Below, in pieces: positions 9,071-17,966 of a stretch of DNA of 52,394 bases. A program made the translations under genes and the position numbers. The notes beneath the pieces were generated by a model. The model worked only from the letters and a program-made list of their open reading frames with translations, searched no databases and was not told where the DNA came from. Source of the stretch: Bacteroidota bacterium (GTDB lineage: Bacteria > Bacteroidota > Bacteroidia > Chitinophagales > Chitinophagaceae); contig JAFDXH010000063.1 of the NCBI GenBank assembly GCA_018268075.1, forward strand, positions 1 through 52,394, written 5' to 3'. Within the stretch, counting starts at the first letter, position 1, and each line of letters starts with the position of its first letter.

Positions 9071-9571
9071 TTAGAGCACTTTTATCAGATCTTCAATTTT
9101 GACAGCACCTTCAAAAGCCTGCTTGAATTTACCTTTTTGATAAATATACATGGAAGGAAAATTCTGTACTTTAAAAAATACAGGGAAGAAAAATTTAGTA
9201 TCACGCCCCATCACTATCTGCGGGTATGCATCTATGTGATACCGGTGGTAAAATGCCAACATTTCATTATAAGGCAGGTAGGTTACCATTACTATTTGGG
9301 TGTTTTTAAATTCTTTTATTTTTTGCAACATTACTTCTGTCTCGTGTTGGCAATGGCCACATTCGGGACTGAAAACAAAAAACATAATATTCTTCTTCTT
9401 ATTAAGATCATTTCTGGTGAATGCTGTACTGTCGGGGGCTTTATAAATAGTGAACTCAGGCACATTCGGAAATCGAAGATATACAGGTAATGAGGCAGTA
9501 CTATCGCTGTTTTGTGCAAATGAAGTTGCCAGAATACAGTTTGTAATTAGAATCAGGAATATGCGTTTCAT
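9071..9571 (-). CDS. Exported thioredoxin-like (TlpA/redoxin) protein
   Basis: 166 residues with an N-terminal signal peptide (MKRIFLILITNCILATSFAQ, likely cut after Gln20), so periplasmic. A thioredoxin fold follows: FFVFSPECGHCQ with the redox pair Cys71-Cys74 in a CGHC motif, and the cis-Pro in FPSMYIY (about 139). CGHC is a typical oxidising or disulfide-exchange active site. The length is that of a minimal TlpA/ResA-like module without the long Bacteroidota N-terminal domain. No obvious partner gene; the neighbours (mdh and efp) are unrelated and on separate transcripts. Substrate unknown. Confidence 0.85.
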   Translation of the reverse strand: MKRIFLILITNCILATSFAQNSDSTASLPVYLRFPNVPEFTIYKAPDSTAFTRNDLNKKKNIMFFVFSPECGHCQHETEVMLQKIKEFKNTQIVMVTYLPYNEMLAFYHRYHIDAYPQIVMGRDTKFFFPVFFKVQNFPSMYIYQKGKFKQAFEGAVKIEDLIKVL

Positions 9572-9768
9572 AAATTGTAGGCAATTAAAAATGCTAAACT
9601 AAGCAATCATTTAAAGAAATTAATTGCCATATAAAATATTTAACATGATCGTTTAAAATTGGCGGAAATATTGTTTGCCAATGAAAGCTATTTTTTAGGG
9701 ACAACAATAGAACTCCTAAGAATTTAAACAAATATGAATAAGCAGTTAAATAAGCAAAACAAATAAAT

Positions 9769-9776
9769 TACCTTTG
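9769..9776 (+). promoter_or_regulatory. Candidate -7 element (TACCTTTG) for efp-accBC
   Basis: Exact TAnnTTTG match 19 bp before the efp ATG; would give a short leader ending in an A-rich stretch. Confidence 0.5.
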
Positions 9777-9795
9777 ACGCCAAAAAAAACTTTTT

Positions 9796-10362
9796 ATGGC
9801 TTCAACATCTGACATTAGAACAGGATTGATATTGAAAATTGATGGTAACCTTTACACCGTGATTGAATTTGGACAAAACAAAACAGCACGCGCTGCTGCT
9901 AAAGTTTGGGCAAAGCTGAAAGGGGTAGATAATGCACGTACAATAGAACAAACCTGGAATAGTGGGGAAACAATTCACCCGGTGAGAGTAGAAAAGCGTC
10001 CCTACCAGTTTTTGTTTAAAGACGATACAGGGTACACCTTCATGGATACCGAAACGTATGAGCAAATATCTGTGGCACCCGAAATGGTGGATGCTCCCCA
10101 ATTTTTGAAGGATGGACAGGAAGTGTCTGTACTGATCAATACAGAAACAGACCAACCGATGGGTGTGGAACTGCCAGATAAGATAGTAATGCGGGTAACC
10201 TATAGTGAGCCCGGCGTGAAAGGGGATACTGCTACACGTACATTAAAACCTGCAACCGTGGAAACCGGTGCCACAGTGAATGTGCCATTATTTGTAAATG
10301 AAGGCGAGCTAATAAAAATAAATGCCAAAACCGGCGAATACGTAGAACGTGTAAAAGAATAA
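9796..10362 (+). CDS. efp: Elongation factor P with non-canonical loop
   Basis: Relieves ribosome stalling at polyproline. 188 residues, full EF-P length: KOW-like domain I (1-65), OB domains II (about 68-128, VRVEKRPYQFLFKDD, YTFMDTETYEQI) and III (130-186, with the typical ending GEYVERVKE). The odd point is the domain-I loop: where E. coli EF-P has PGKG with modified Lys34, this protein reads EFGQNKTARAAAKVWAKLK (24-42), with no Pro-Gly-Lys-Gly and apparently two extra residues. Lys29, Arg32 or Lys36 are the only basic residues near the tip. First gene of an efp-accB-accC run (82-bp gap). The family call is firm; how the loop works is open. Confidence 0.93.
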   Translation: MASTSDIRTGLILKIDGNLYTVIEFGQNKTARAAAKVWAKLKGVDNARTIEQTWNSGETIHPVRVEKRPYQFLFKDDTGYTFMDTETYEQISVAPEMVDAPQFLKDGQEVSVLINTETDQPMGVELPDKIVMRVTYSEPGVKGDTATRTLKPATVETGATVNVPLFVNEGELIKINAKTGEYVERVKE

Positions 10363-10444
10363 GGAATATTGTTCACATGCTTTTTTATAATCTTACCTTA
10401 CCTTAGCTTTCTTTTTAATTCATTTTAAAATTAATACATCCAAT

Positions 10445-10921
10445 ATGGACATCAAACAAATTCATGAACTGGTTAAACTGGTCAATAAATCAAATATTGG
10501 CGAATTAAGTATAGAAAAGGATAATTTTAAACTAACGATAAAACAAAAAAAGGAAGCTGCGGTAACTTATGCTGCTCCATCTGCTGTTCAATTACCGTCT
10601 CCACAACCGGTCTTTACTCCACCAACAACACTACCCGTTGTTGATAAAGTTCAACCTTCAGAAAGTGCTAAAAGTGAGAAAATCTATACTTTTAAAAGCC
10701 CAATGATAGGCACCTTTTACAGGCAAGCAGGCCCGGGTAAACCTATATTTGCAAGTGTAGGTGATGAAATAGAACCAGGCAAAGTTTTATGCATTATAGA
10801 AGCCATGAAATTATTCAATGAAATTGAGAGTGAAGTTTCTGGTACTATTGTGAAAGTTTTAGTTGATGATGCTTCCCCTGTAGAATTTGATCAACCACTT
10901 TTTCTGGTGGAATTGAAATAG
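10445..10921 (+). CDS. accB: Acetyl-CoA carboxylase biotin carboxyl carrier protein
   Basis: Carries biotin between biotin carboxylase and carboxyltransferase in fatty-acid initiation. 158 residues: an N-terminal helical segment (1-35), a flexible Pro/Ala/Val-rich linker (about 38-75) and the biotinyl domain (78-158) with the biotin Lys122 in EAMKLFNEI. The AMKxxNEI form and the small thumb-like insertion (FYRQAGPGKPIF, 91-102) are typical of AccB. It sits 38 bp upstream of accC, so the two are very likely co-transcribed and made in balance. Confidence 0.96.
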   Translation: MDIKQIHELVKLVNKSNIGELSIEKDNFKLTIKQKKEAAVTYAAPSAVQLPSPQPVFTPPTTLPVVDKVQPSESAKSEKIYTFKSPMIGTFYRQAGPGKPIFASVGDEIEPGKVLCIIEAMKLFNEIESEVSGTIVKVLVDDASPVEFDQPLFLVELK

Positions 10922-10959
10922 ATTGAAGTGTAAATTTTCGAAATTTCAAATTATATCCT

Positions 10960-12297
10960 TTGTTTAAGAAAATACTCATAGCCAACCGTGGCGAAATAGC
11001 TTTAAGAATAATAAGAACCTGTAAAGAAATGGGCATCAAAACAGTGGCCATTTATTCTACAGCAGATAAAGACAGCCTGCATGTAAAATTTGCGGATGAA
11101 GCAGTTTGTATAGGGAAGCCGGCCAGTGCTGATTCCTATCTGAATATTCCACACATAATGGCCGCAGTAGAGATTACCAATGCAGATGCCATTCATCCGG
11201 GATATGGATTTCTGGCAGAGAATGCAAAATTTGCTCAGATATGCAGCGATCACAACATTAAGTTTATAGGCCCTACACCGCACATGATCAATATGATGGG
11301 CGACAAAGTAACGGCCAAAGAAACCATGATTAAGGCTGGCGTGCCTGTAGTGCCAGGTGTAGAAGGCTTATTGGAAGATGTAGCGCATGCTAAAAAAAGT
11401 GCTGCTGAAGTAGGTTACCCTGTCATATTAAAAGCCACTGCCGGTGGCGGAGGCAAAGGTATGCGGGTAGTATGGAGTGAGCATGAAATTGAAAAAGCAT
11501 TTGATACAGCAAAAGCAGAAGCTGCAGCATCTTTCAAAAATGATGGTATTTACATGGAGAAATTTGTAGAAGAACCTCGTCATATTGAAATTCAAATTGC
11601 TGGTGACCAGTTCGGAAATGTGTGCCATTTGAGTGAAAGAGATTGTTCCATTCAGAGGCGACATCAAAAGTTAGTAGAAGAGTCCCCATCGCCCTTTATG
11701 ACGCCTGAGCTTAGAGAAAAAATGGGCGCTGCTGCTATCAAGGCTGCATCGGCTATTAACTATGAGAGCGTAGGAACAATAGAGTTTTTAGTGGACAAAA
11801 ACAGAAACTTCTATTTCATGGAAATGAATACCCGGATTCAGGTAGAGCACTGTGTTACAGAAGAGGTAATAAATCATGATCTTATAAAAGAACAAATAAA
11901 AATAGCAGCAGGAGATAAAATTTCTGGGAGAAATTATTATCCTGAAATGCACGCTATTGAATGCCGCATCAATGCAGAAGATCCCTACAATGATTTCAGG
12001 CCATCACCCGGTCGCATCACCACCTTGCACACCCCCGGCGGGCATGGAGTACGCGTAGATAGCCACGTTTATGCAGGGTATGTAATTCCGCCCTATTATG
12101 ATAGTATGATTGCAAAATTAATTGCCGTAGCTCAAACGCGTAGTGAAGCTATAGATACCATGAGCAGAGCCTTAAGTGAATACGTGATAGAAGGAGTAAA
12201 AACTACTATACCTTTCCATCTCCAACTTATGCAAAATGAAGATTTTAGGAGTGGAAACTTTACTACAAAGTTTTTAGAAAGTTTTAAAATGCAATAA
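10960..12297 (+). CDS. accC: Acetyl-CoA carboxylase biotin carboxylase subunit
   Basis: ATP-dependent carboxylation of the biotin on AccB. 445 residues, the normal AccC length. Seen: [16 protein letters not shown] at the N-terminus, the ATP-grasp glycine loop GGGGKGMR (about 162-169), [24 protein letters not shown] (about 228-242), [10 protein letters not shown] (288-297) with catalytic Glu and Arg, and ECRINAEDP. Translation begins at a TTG (10960); no in-frame ATG lies before the conserved N-terminus, so a TTG start is the best reading. Last gene of efp-accB-accC. Confidence 0.95.
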   Translation: MFKKILIANRGEIALRIIRTCKEMGIKTVAIYSTADKDSLHVKFADEAVCIGKPASADSYLNIPHIMAAVEITNADAIHPGYGFLAENAKFAQICSDHNIKFIGPTPHMINMMGDKVTAKETMIKAGVPVVPGVEGLLEDVAHAKKSAAEVGYPVILKATAGGGGKGMRVVWSEHEIEKAFDTAKAEAAASFKNDGIYMEKFVEEPRHIEIQIAGDQFGNVCHLSERDCSIQRRHQKLVEESPSPFMTPELREKMGAAAIKAASAINYESVGTIEFLVDKNRNFYFMEMNTRIQVEHCVTEEVINHDLIKEQIKIAAGDKISGRNYYPEMHAIECRINAEDPYNDFRPSPGRITTLHTPGGHGVRVDSHVYAGYVIPPYYDSMIAKLIAVAQTRSEAIDTMSRALSEYVIEGVKTTIPFHLQLMQNEDFRSGNFTTKFLESFKMQ

Positions 12298-12344
12298 TCA
12301 CGGTTTGTTTTTTTGCTCTTCGTGTTGTTTATTTTTCTATTGGA

Positions 12345-12935
12345 CTATTTGCAAGGCAATTGCGCAAATTGAACACTAAAACTATCATAACAATCAATCA
12401 CCAATTTATACCGGCTATCGCTTTTTTCCCAAGCCAGTTTTATAAATGAAATAATTTTTTTAGGGAAAATAATCTTGTAAAAGGAATATCCGCTTGTGGG
12501 CGATGTCGTGCAAGACTTTATTAGCGTGCTTTTATACTTATCTATTGCAAGAATACTATCCAAAATCGGAGGAGCAATAAATCCAGAAAGATACGGGCTG
12601 GTTAAATTAAAATTATCAAACCCAGACCTGGCACCGCGCAATATGAGATTCCAACGAGAAGTGGCATCAAGGCTACTTTGCCCTTTAATTGTTACCAGTA
12701 CAAGTGCTTTTTTAAAAAAATTAATGGACATATCATTGCTCATTTCCAGTTTTTTCGAAGTCCAGTGGATGGTTTGCTCATTGGGCTTTTTTAAATTCCA
12801 ATCTCCTACAGTTTGATATTCTGTTGAGTCTTGTATAAGGGCATTAAGTAAATTGGAAAGTTCAATTCTTTTTGTTTGTGAAAAAGTTTGAAAAGAGCAA
12901 CACAAAAGTGCTAGTAGGGAAAACATTGCTTTCAT
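12345..12935 (-). CDS. Exported protein of unknown function
   Basis: I do not recognise a family. From the ATG at 12935 the protein is 196 residues with a clear signal peptide (MKAMFSLLALLCCSFQTFSQ), so probably periplasmic. A longer reading from 12983 adds 16 residues before this Met and would bury the signal peptide; I prefer the shorter start. The rest is mixed alpha/beta with LNALIQDSTEYQTVGDWN and a Ser-rich stretch near the middle; it contains TSPTSGYSFYKIIFPKK and ends in FAQLPCK. It stands convergent to accC and is not in an obvious operon. Confidence 0.6.
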   Translation of the reverse strand: MKAMFSLLALLCCSFQTFSQTKRIELSNLLNALIQDSTEYQTVGDWNLKKPNEQTIHWTSKKLEMSNDMSINFFKKALVLVTIKGQSSLDATSRWNLILRGARSGFDNFNLTSPYLSGFIAPPILDSILAIDKYKSTLIKSCTTSPTSGYSFYKIIFPKKIISFIKLAWEKSDSRYKLVIDCYDSFSVQFAQLPCK

Positions 12936-13097
12936 TAGTTTTGGTTTAGTTTTTTGTAAAAAAAGTGTAGCCAAGGCAAGCAAGTTCCTGCAAAGAAATA
13001 TTGGAATGATGAAGTTAAAATATTTATTTGAATTATTACCTTAACGCGTGTCAACTTTGGGGTCAGTGCAATTCCTCACAATACACCCGCGTAGGTG

Positions 13098-14231
13098 TCA
13101 AATAATTTCCTGTAGCTTCTCTATTACATAATCTACCTCTTCCTTAGTATTGTATTTGCTAAATGAAAACCGCACGGTTACCTGATTGGGGTTATGAGAT
13201 ATGGCACGTATTACATGACTTCCGTTTTCTGCGCCTGATGTACAGGCACTTCCGCCACTGGCACAGATGTTATTAATATCCAGATTAAATAACAACATTT
13301 CGGATTTTTCAGTTTTTGGAAATGCTACACTCAGCACAGTATATAAACTTTCACCGGTTGGATCGCCATTAAAATACACACCCGGAATTGTTTTGGATAA
13401 TTGCTGCATCATATAATCCCTTACTTCCTTTATATGTGCGCTTTCTTGTGTCATGCCTTCATTGGCAATTTCTAACGCCTTTGCAAAACCTACAATACCG
13501 TAAATATTTTCTGTGCCTGCACGCATATTCCGCTCTTGGCTTCCTCCATTAATCAATGGATGTATTTTTATATTTTCATTTATATATAAAATTCCTACTC
13601 CTTTGGGCCCGTGAAATTTGTGTCCGGCACCGGTAATGAAATGGACATATAATTTTCTTAGATCAATCGGGAAGTGCGCAAGGGTTTGCACAGTATCGGA
13701 GTGAAATATTGCATTGTATTTTTTACAAAGAAGCCCTACTTGCTCTATGTTGGTGATAGTGCCTATTTCATTATTTGCATGCATCAACGTAACAAGGCAT
13801 TTTTCCTTTGAAGATTTTAATAAATGCTCAAGATCTTCCAGATCCACGTGCCCTTTTTCATCCACTTTTACAAACGATAATTTTGCCTCTCCTGTTTTTT
13901 GTAAATGTTCTACACAATGCAGGGTGGCATGGTGTTCTATAGGCGAACTTATTATATGGCGGCATTCCAGATCATGTATTGCAGCACTTATTGCAGTGTT
14001 GGTGCTTTCAGTTCCTCCACTTGTAAAAAAGATTTCGGCAGGATGTGCATTTAATATTCTGGCTACAGTTTTTCGGGCGCTCTCTATGGCCATTCGGCTT
14101 TCTCTTCCATAGGAATAAATAGAAGATGGATTACCGAATTTTTCTGTAAAAAAAGGTTTCATGACTTCAAAAACTTCTGGGTCAAGAGCGGTAGTAGCAG
14201 CATTGTCAAAATAAATTCTTGAAGGTGTCAT
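13098..14231 (-). CDS. Cysteine desulfurase (NifS/IscS family)
   Basis: PLP enzyme that takes sulfur from cysteine for Fe-S clusters or tRNA thiolation. 377 residues from the ATG at 14231, where the conserved start RIYFDNAATTALDPEV begins; longer readings add residues that overlap glmM and match nothing. Seen: FTSGGTESTNTAI (69-81), His100/101 in PIEHHA, HANNEIGTI (151-159), Asp179 in HSDTVQ, PLP Lys205 in GAGHKFHGPKG, and catalytic Cys330 in GGSACTSGAENGSH. The SACTSG loop is the IscS-like (class I) type. It lies 40 bp downstream of glmM on the same strand; no iscU or sufU is next to it, so the role could be housekeeping or tRNA-related. Confidence 0.92.
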   Translation of the reverse strand: MTPSRIYFDNAATTALDPEVFEVMKPFFTEKFGNPSSIYSYGRESRMAIESARKTVARILNAHPAEIFFTSGGTESTNTAISAAIHDLECRHIISSPIEHHATLHCVEHLQKTGEAKLSFVKVDEKGHVDLEDLEHLLKSSKEKCLVTLMHANNEIGTITNIEQVGLLCKKYNAIFHSDTVQTLAHFPIDLRKLYVHFITGAGHKFHGPKGVGILYINENIKIHPLINGGSQERNMRAGTENIYGIVGFAKALEIANEGMTQESAHIKEVRDYMMQQLSKTIPGVYFNGDPTGESLYTVLSVAFPKTEKSEMLLFNLDINNICASGGSACTSGAENGSHVIRAISHNPNQVTVRFSFSKYNTKEEVDYVIEKLQEII

Positions 14232-14271
14232 GTCGGTTTTATTTAAAAAATTAAAAAGATCAAAAAAAATC

Positions 14272-15648
14272 TTACATGGACTCATTGATGTCCTGCATAA
14301 TTTTCTTCGCAATGTTTTCGGCAGTAGTTTCAAAATTGCTTTCGGAATATATGCGTATAATTGGCTCAGTATTACTGGTGCGAAGATGTACCCAATCGGT
14401 TCCAAACTCTATCTTTAAGCCATCCTCAGTATTGGTAGGGTTATTCTTGTATTTTTCTTTTATCTTATTAAAAAGCTGTGGTACATCTACCTCTTTTGAA
14501 AGTGTTATTTTATTTTTTGAAATAAAATAGTCTGGAAAATTTCCTCTAAATTTTTTGATGCTTTTTTTTGAGTGCGCCAGATGAGTTAGAAAAAGAGCTA
14601 TACCTATCAGCGCATCGCGGCCATAATGAAAATCAGGTACTATGATTCCGCCATTACCTTCGCCGCCTATTACTGCATTTACTTCCTTCATCTTCGCTAC
14701 TACATTTACTTCGCCTACTGCAGATGGAAAATATTGGCCACCATGTAATTGTGTAACTTCTTTCAATGATTTAGTAGAAGAGAGATTGCTTACCGTATTT
14801 CCTTTGCGCTTACTTAATATATAATCAGCCACCGCTACCAGAGTGTATTCTTCGCCAAACATGCTGCCATCTTCACATACAAAGCAAAGGCGATCTACAT
14901 CAGGATCTACTGCTATACCTAAGGAAGCCTTTTGGGAGACTACCTCATTACTTAAGGCCGTCAGGTGCTTGGGTAAAGGTTCCGGATTATGATCAAACTT
15001 TCCATTGATCTCACCATTTATAACGATCACTTCTTTTACGCCTAATTTTTTCAACAATGCCGGCACATATAATGCGCCAGAGCTATTGATGGCATCTACT
15101 ACAATTTTAAATTTTGATTTTGATATCGCCTCCACATCTACCAAAGGGTATTGGCATACTGCATCTATATGAAAATCAAGATATGCTGATTTCACTTCTA
15201 CCTTACCCAAGTTAGTTACCTGCTGAAAAACAAAATTTTCGCTTTCTGCTATTTTTAAAACCTTTAAGCCATCAGCATTATTTAAAAATTCACCTTCAGC
15301 ATTCAATAATTTTAAGGCGTTCCATTCTTTAGGGTTATGGCTTGCAGTTAAGATAATACCCCCGGCAGCCTTTTCATTTTTTACCGCTATTTCCACAGTT
15401 GGGGTGGTGGTAATGCCCAAATCTATTACATGAAAACCGCATGCAACCAGTGTAGAAACACAAATGTCGCTAACCATTTTTCCGCTCATACGCCCATCTC
15501 TGCCTACCACTATTTTGGAGTTATTGGTTTCTGCCAGAAATGCAGCAAAAGCTGCTGTGTATTTTACAAGATCTAAAGGGGTGAGATTTTCGCCAGGTAC
15601 GCCACCAATTGTGCCGCGAATACCGGAAATACTTTTTATTAATGCCAC
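14272..15648 (-). CDS. glmM: Phosphoglucosamine mutase / phosphohexomutase
   Basis: Alpha-D-phosphohexomutase, most likely making glucosamine-1-phosphate for peptidoglycan and lipid A. 458 residues. Seen: SGIRGTIGG (8-16), the phosphoserine loop TASHNP with Ser103, metal-binding DPDVDR (248-253), sugar loop GGEGNGG (328-334) and the phosphate-binding RTSNTEP (423-429). The loop is GEGNGG rather than the classic GEQSGH of proteobacterial GlmM; in Bacteroidota this form is commonly assigned glmM, but phosphomannomutase activity cannot be excluded. A -7-like element lies 22 bp upstream (15671-15678). It is followed by the desulfurase gene after 40 bp. Confidence 0.9.
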   Translation of the reverse strand: MALIKSISGIRGTIGGVPGENLTPLDLVKYTAAFAAFLAETNNSKIVVGRDGRMSGKMVSDICVSTLVACGFHVIDLGITTTPTVEIAVKNEKAAGGIILTASHNPKEWNALKLLNAEGEFLNNADGLKVLKIAESENFVFQQVTNLGKVEVKSAYLDFHIDAVCQYPLVDVEAISKSKFKIVVDAINSSGALYVPALLKKLGVKEVIVINGEINGKFDHNPEPLPKHLTALSNEVVSQKASLGIAVDPDVDRLCFVCEDGSMFGEEYTLVAVADYILSKRKGNTVSNLSSTKSLKEVTQLHGGQYFPSAVGEVNVVAKMKEVNAVIGGEGNGGIIVPDFHYGRDALIGIALFLTHLAHSKKSIKKFRGNFPDYFISKNKITLSKEVDVPQLFNKIKEKYKNNPTNTEDGLKIEFGTDWVHLRTSNTEPIIRIYSESNFETTAENIAKKIMQDINESM

Positions 15649-15670
15649 TGTAACTTTTTTTTTGCCTCGG

Positions 15671-15678
15671 CAAAATTA
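15671..15678 (-). promoter_or_regulatory. Candidate -7 element (TAATTTTG) for glmM
   Basis: Exact TAnnTTTG match on the minus strand, 22 bp before the glmM ATG. Confidence 0.45.
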
Positions 15679-15753
15679 CAATAATTAAATAATAGGAATG
15701 GAGCATCTTTAAAAAGGGGACATTTCAATTTATCGTATTGACATACTTGCTTG

Positions 15754-15819
15754 TGGGCGGTGAAGGACATCGCCCATATCGCACCGCCCACGGCATACTG
15801 CCATGGTTGTTGTCCTTCA
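15754..15819. repeat. Overlapping inverted repeats in the glmM / methyltransferase gap
   Basis: Two competing 9-bp stems lie here: TGGGCGGTG (15754-15762) with CACCGCCCA (15782-15790), and TGAAGGACA (15761-15769) with TGTCCTTCA (15811-15819). They share two bases, so the two foldings are mutually exclusive. The segment is visibly more GC-rich than its surroundings. The 342-bp gap 15649-15990 holds otherwise only promoter-like elements; no gene seen. Confidence 0.55.
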
Positions 15820-15976
15820 TCAAACGGCAACAATTTTAAATGCACCCTTTAAGAATTGGCCAAAGTAGTATCAAGCAGGCATTAGGTTCAAAACAGTTAT
15901 TCTCTTCTTTTTAATTTGGAATGATTTTAAAACTGAGGCAGCTAAAATGAATATCAATTTACTATTTCTAAGATTT

Positions 15977-15984
15977 TATCTTTG
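15977..15984 (+). promoter_or_regulatory. Candidate -7 element (TATCTTTG), leaderless promoter of the methyltransferase
   Basis: Exact TAnnTTTG match ending 6 bp before the ATG at 15991. A transcript from it would begin at or next to the start codon. Confidence 0.5.
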
Positions 15985-15990
15985 TGCAAA

Positions 15991-16755
15991 ATGGCTTCAA
16001 TGGTTGATACTTTACCTTGGTTCAAAGAATGGTTCAATTCGCCCTACTATCACAAATTATATTTTAAAAGAGATGAGGCAGAGGCCGCTGCTTTTATAAA
16101 CCGGCTGGTACAATACCTGAGCCCACCGGCTCAGGCAAAAATGCTTGACGTAGCTTGTGGCAAAGGGCGCCATTCCATTCAGTTGGCTTCTAAAGGGTAT
16201 GATGTTACCGGAATTGATCTTTCGGAGGATAGTATTAAGGAAGCGAAAAAATCGGAAAATGATCACCTACATTTTTTTATTCATGACATGAGGCTGCCTT
16301 TTTGGATCAATTATTTTGATTATGGGTTCAATTTTTTTACAAGCTTTGGATATTTTAATACCCGGCGTGAAAATGATAATGTGATCAATACTATAGCACA
16401 ATCTTTAAAGCCGGGTGGTTTTTTCATAATGGATTACATCAATGTACACTATGCTGAAAATCATCTCATTCATAAATCCGAAAAGGTGATTGATGATGTA
16501 AACTACTATATCACCAAATGGTTTGATGAAACCCATTTCTATAAAAAAATTATAGTGGAAGACGATACTTTAGAAGCGCCAATTATCCATCAGGAAAAGG
16601 TGGCTAAGTTTACTTTAGGCGATTTTACTGAAATGTTTTCCTATCAGCAGCTTCAGGTAAAAGAGGTATTTGGAGGATATAATTTTGAAAAATACCATCT
16701 GGTAAATTCACCTCGCCTGATAATAATTGCTGAAAAAATTAAAGCAAAAATATAG
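15991..16755 (+). CDS. Class I SAM-dependent methyltransferase
   Basis: 254 residues. The SAM-binding motif I LDVACGKGRHSIQLA (about 50-64) and the acidic end of the next strand VTGIDLSEDSI (about 71-81) are clear, followed by the motif IV region DYGFNFFTSFGYF and LKPGGFFIMDYI. The N-terminus WFKEWFNSPYYHKLYFKRDE is typical of a Bacteroidota methyltransferase-domain family of unknown substrate. An in-frame TTG at 15984-minus-2 (15982) would overlap the -7 element, so the ATG at 15991 (or 16000) is preferred. It stands alone and converges on the next gene with only 5 bp between the ends. Confidence 0.85.
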   Translation: MASMVDTLPWFKEWFNSPYYHKLYFKRDEAEAAAFINRLVQYLSPPAQAKMLDVACGKGRHSIQLASKGYDVTGIDLSEDSIKEAKKSENDHLHFFIHDMRLPFWINYFDYGFNFFTSFGYFNTRRENDNVINTIAQSLKPGGFFIMDYINVHYAENHLIHKSEKVIDDVNYYITKWFDETHFYKKIIVEDDTLEAPIIHQEKVAKFTLGDFTEMFSYQQLQVKEVFGGYNFEKYHLVNSPRLIIIAEKIKAKI

Positions 16756-16760
16756 ATAGG

Positions 16761-17837
16761 CTACTTTTGATTGTGTATAAATATTACACTTCCGCTTTTG
16801 CCTAAATCTGATTCCATTCTTACCTCGTAGCGTTTATCGCCATCTGTTACCACCATAAGGGCTGTATTGGGTGGTATGGTACCCAGATTGTCTGCATACA
16901 TAGTTACTATATTTTCCTTTACTTCAGGATTTAGTGCCAATTTGAGAGTAACGGCCTTGTCTGATAATCTTTTGTGCGACAGCACTAATTTATTGTTGTA
17001 AAAAACAGAGATAGAGTCGCCATCTATTTCGCCATTATCATAAAAGTCTAACTGAAATACGGGTTGCGTTATAGAGATGGTTTTCAGAATATTTTTTTTG
17101 CGGTTTTCAAAGCCCTTTATCTCAGGTGCTGCATCTGTAATATGCGTACGGGATTTAATTTTTTCATTAGGGTTAAAATCAGGGTGGGTTAGTTCTTCTG
17201 AAGGAATTACCATTTTGGGCTTTTCAAGCGGGGCAGCCTTTACTATGGCATGCTGAAGATCCTTTGGTTTAGCTACAGTTTCTTTTTTGGGCGTAGGGAC
17301 GGGGGTACTTTTATGAACTATTGAAGGCTTTATTCCAAAGGGTATATGGCTTACTATGCGTCTAGCCAAAATGGTAAAGCCACTTCCGCAGCCTGGTGTT
17401 TGCCCCGGTGCCGGTATCCATGTACCTTTCAGATATTCGGAATCGCTTTTATTATCTCTTTCATATTGTAAAATATGTACCTGAAAGCAATTATGAAAAT
17501 CAGAGGGTGTATTATATTTTGTGCGCTCGATTTCGGTAACTACTATCTTCTTTTTTGCACGGTCGAGTGTACCCGTTAGGCGGCAAATGGTATAATATCT
17601 TTTCCCCAATTCATTAAAGTAAGTATAGGAGTAGCCACTTACGGTGCTTCCCACTGTAGTGAGTTCAAGAACGTACACAATATTGTCGTCATCTATCACC
17701 GAATAGGCATTTTTTGTTTCTTGAAACCCACCCTTCCATTGGCCATTAAAGTTGATAGCCGAGGCGCGCACTTTCTGTGCAAATAATGCCTGGTTTCCTG
17801 AAAAAAGTAACATTATGGTTAGTAAAAATTTCAACAT
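16761..17837 (-). CDS. Exported protein of unknown function with C-terminal beta domain
   Basis: 358 residues with a signal peptide (MLKFLLTIMLLFSGNQALFAQ). Two parts can be seen: an N-terminal domain (about 22-165: INFNGQWKGGFQE, YSYTYFNELGKRYYTICRLTG, LKGTWIPAPGQTPGCGSGF), reminiscent of lipocalin-like or SH3-like sheets, then a Pro/Lys-rich linker (about 180-250), then a C-terminal domain (about 255-358: FQLDFYDNGEIDGDSISVFYNNKLVL, NTALMVVTDGDKRYEVRM). The last domain recurs in Bacteroidota envelope proteins as far as I recall, but has no assigned function. Predicted periplasmic. I do not assign an activity. Confidence 0.7.
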   Translation of the reverse strand: MLKFLLTIMLLFSGNQALFAQKVRASAINFNGQWKGGFQETKNAYSVIDDDNIVYVLELTTVGSTVSGYSYTYFNELGKRYYTICRLTGTLDRAKKKIVVTEIERTKYNTPSDFHNCFQVHILQYERDNKSDSEYLKGTWIPAPGQTPGCGSGFTILARRIVSHIPFGIKPSIVHKSTPVPTPKKETVAKPKDLQHAIVKAAPLEKPKMVIPSEELTHPDFNPNEKIKSRTHITDAAPEIKGFENRKKNILKTISITQPVFQLDFYDNGEIDGDSISVFYNNKLVLSHKRLSDKAVTLKLALNPEVKENIVTMYADNLGTIPPNTALMVVTDGDKRYEVRMESDLGKSGSVIFIHNQK

Positions 17838-17916
17838 TTTGCCATCAAAATTTTTAAATGATTGTTATTAATTGCGTATGTATTCAAAGGAATAACTTCT
17901 TTGTCTAATAGTTCGT

Positions 17917-17924
17917 TAAATTTG
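17917..17924 (+). promoter_or_regulatory. Candidate -7 element (TAAATTTG) for thrS
   Basis: Exact TAnnTTTG match 42 bp before the thrS ATG; the leader would be short and AT-rich, with no T-box seen. Confidence 0.4.
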
Positions 17925-17966
17925 CCACCTTATTTTTTATATCAAATATTTTAAGATTTTATAAAG

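Noticed and set aside
8987-9490. 167-codon frame on the plus strand
   Set aside because: Antisense to the thioredoxin-like gene, which has a signal peptide and a CGHC motif; the plus frame has no recognisable content.
14232-14405. N-terminal extension of the cysteine desulfurase
   Set aside because: It overlaps the end of glmM by over 130 bp and adds residues before the conserved RIYFDNAATT start.
15639-15845. Short minus-strand frame upstream of glmM
   Set aside because: It covers the inverted repeats and the glmM promoter; low-complexity text with no family match.
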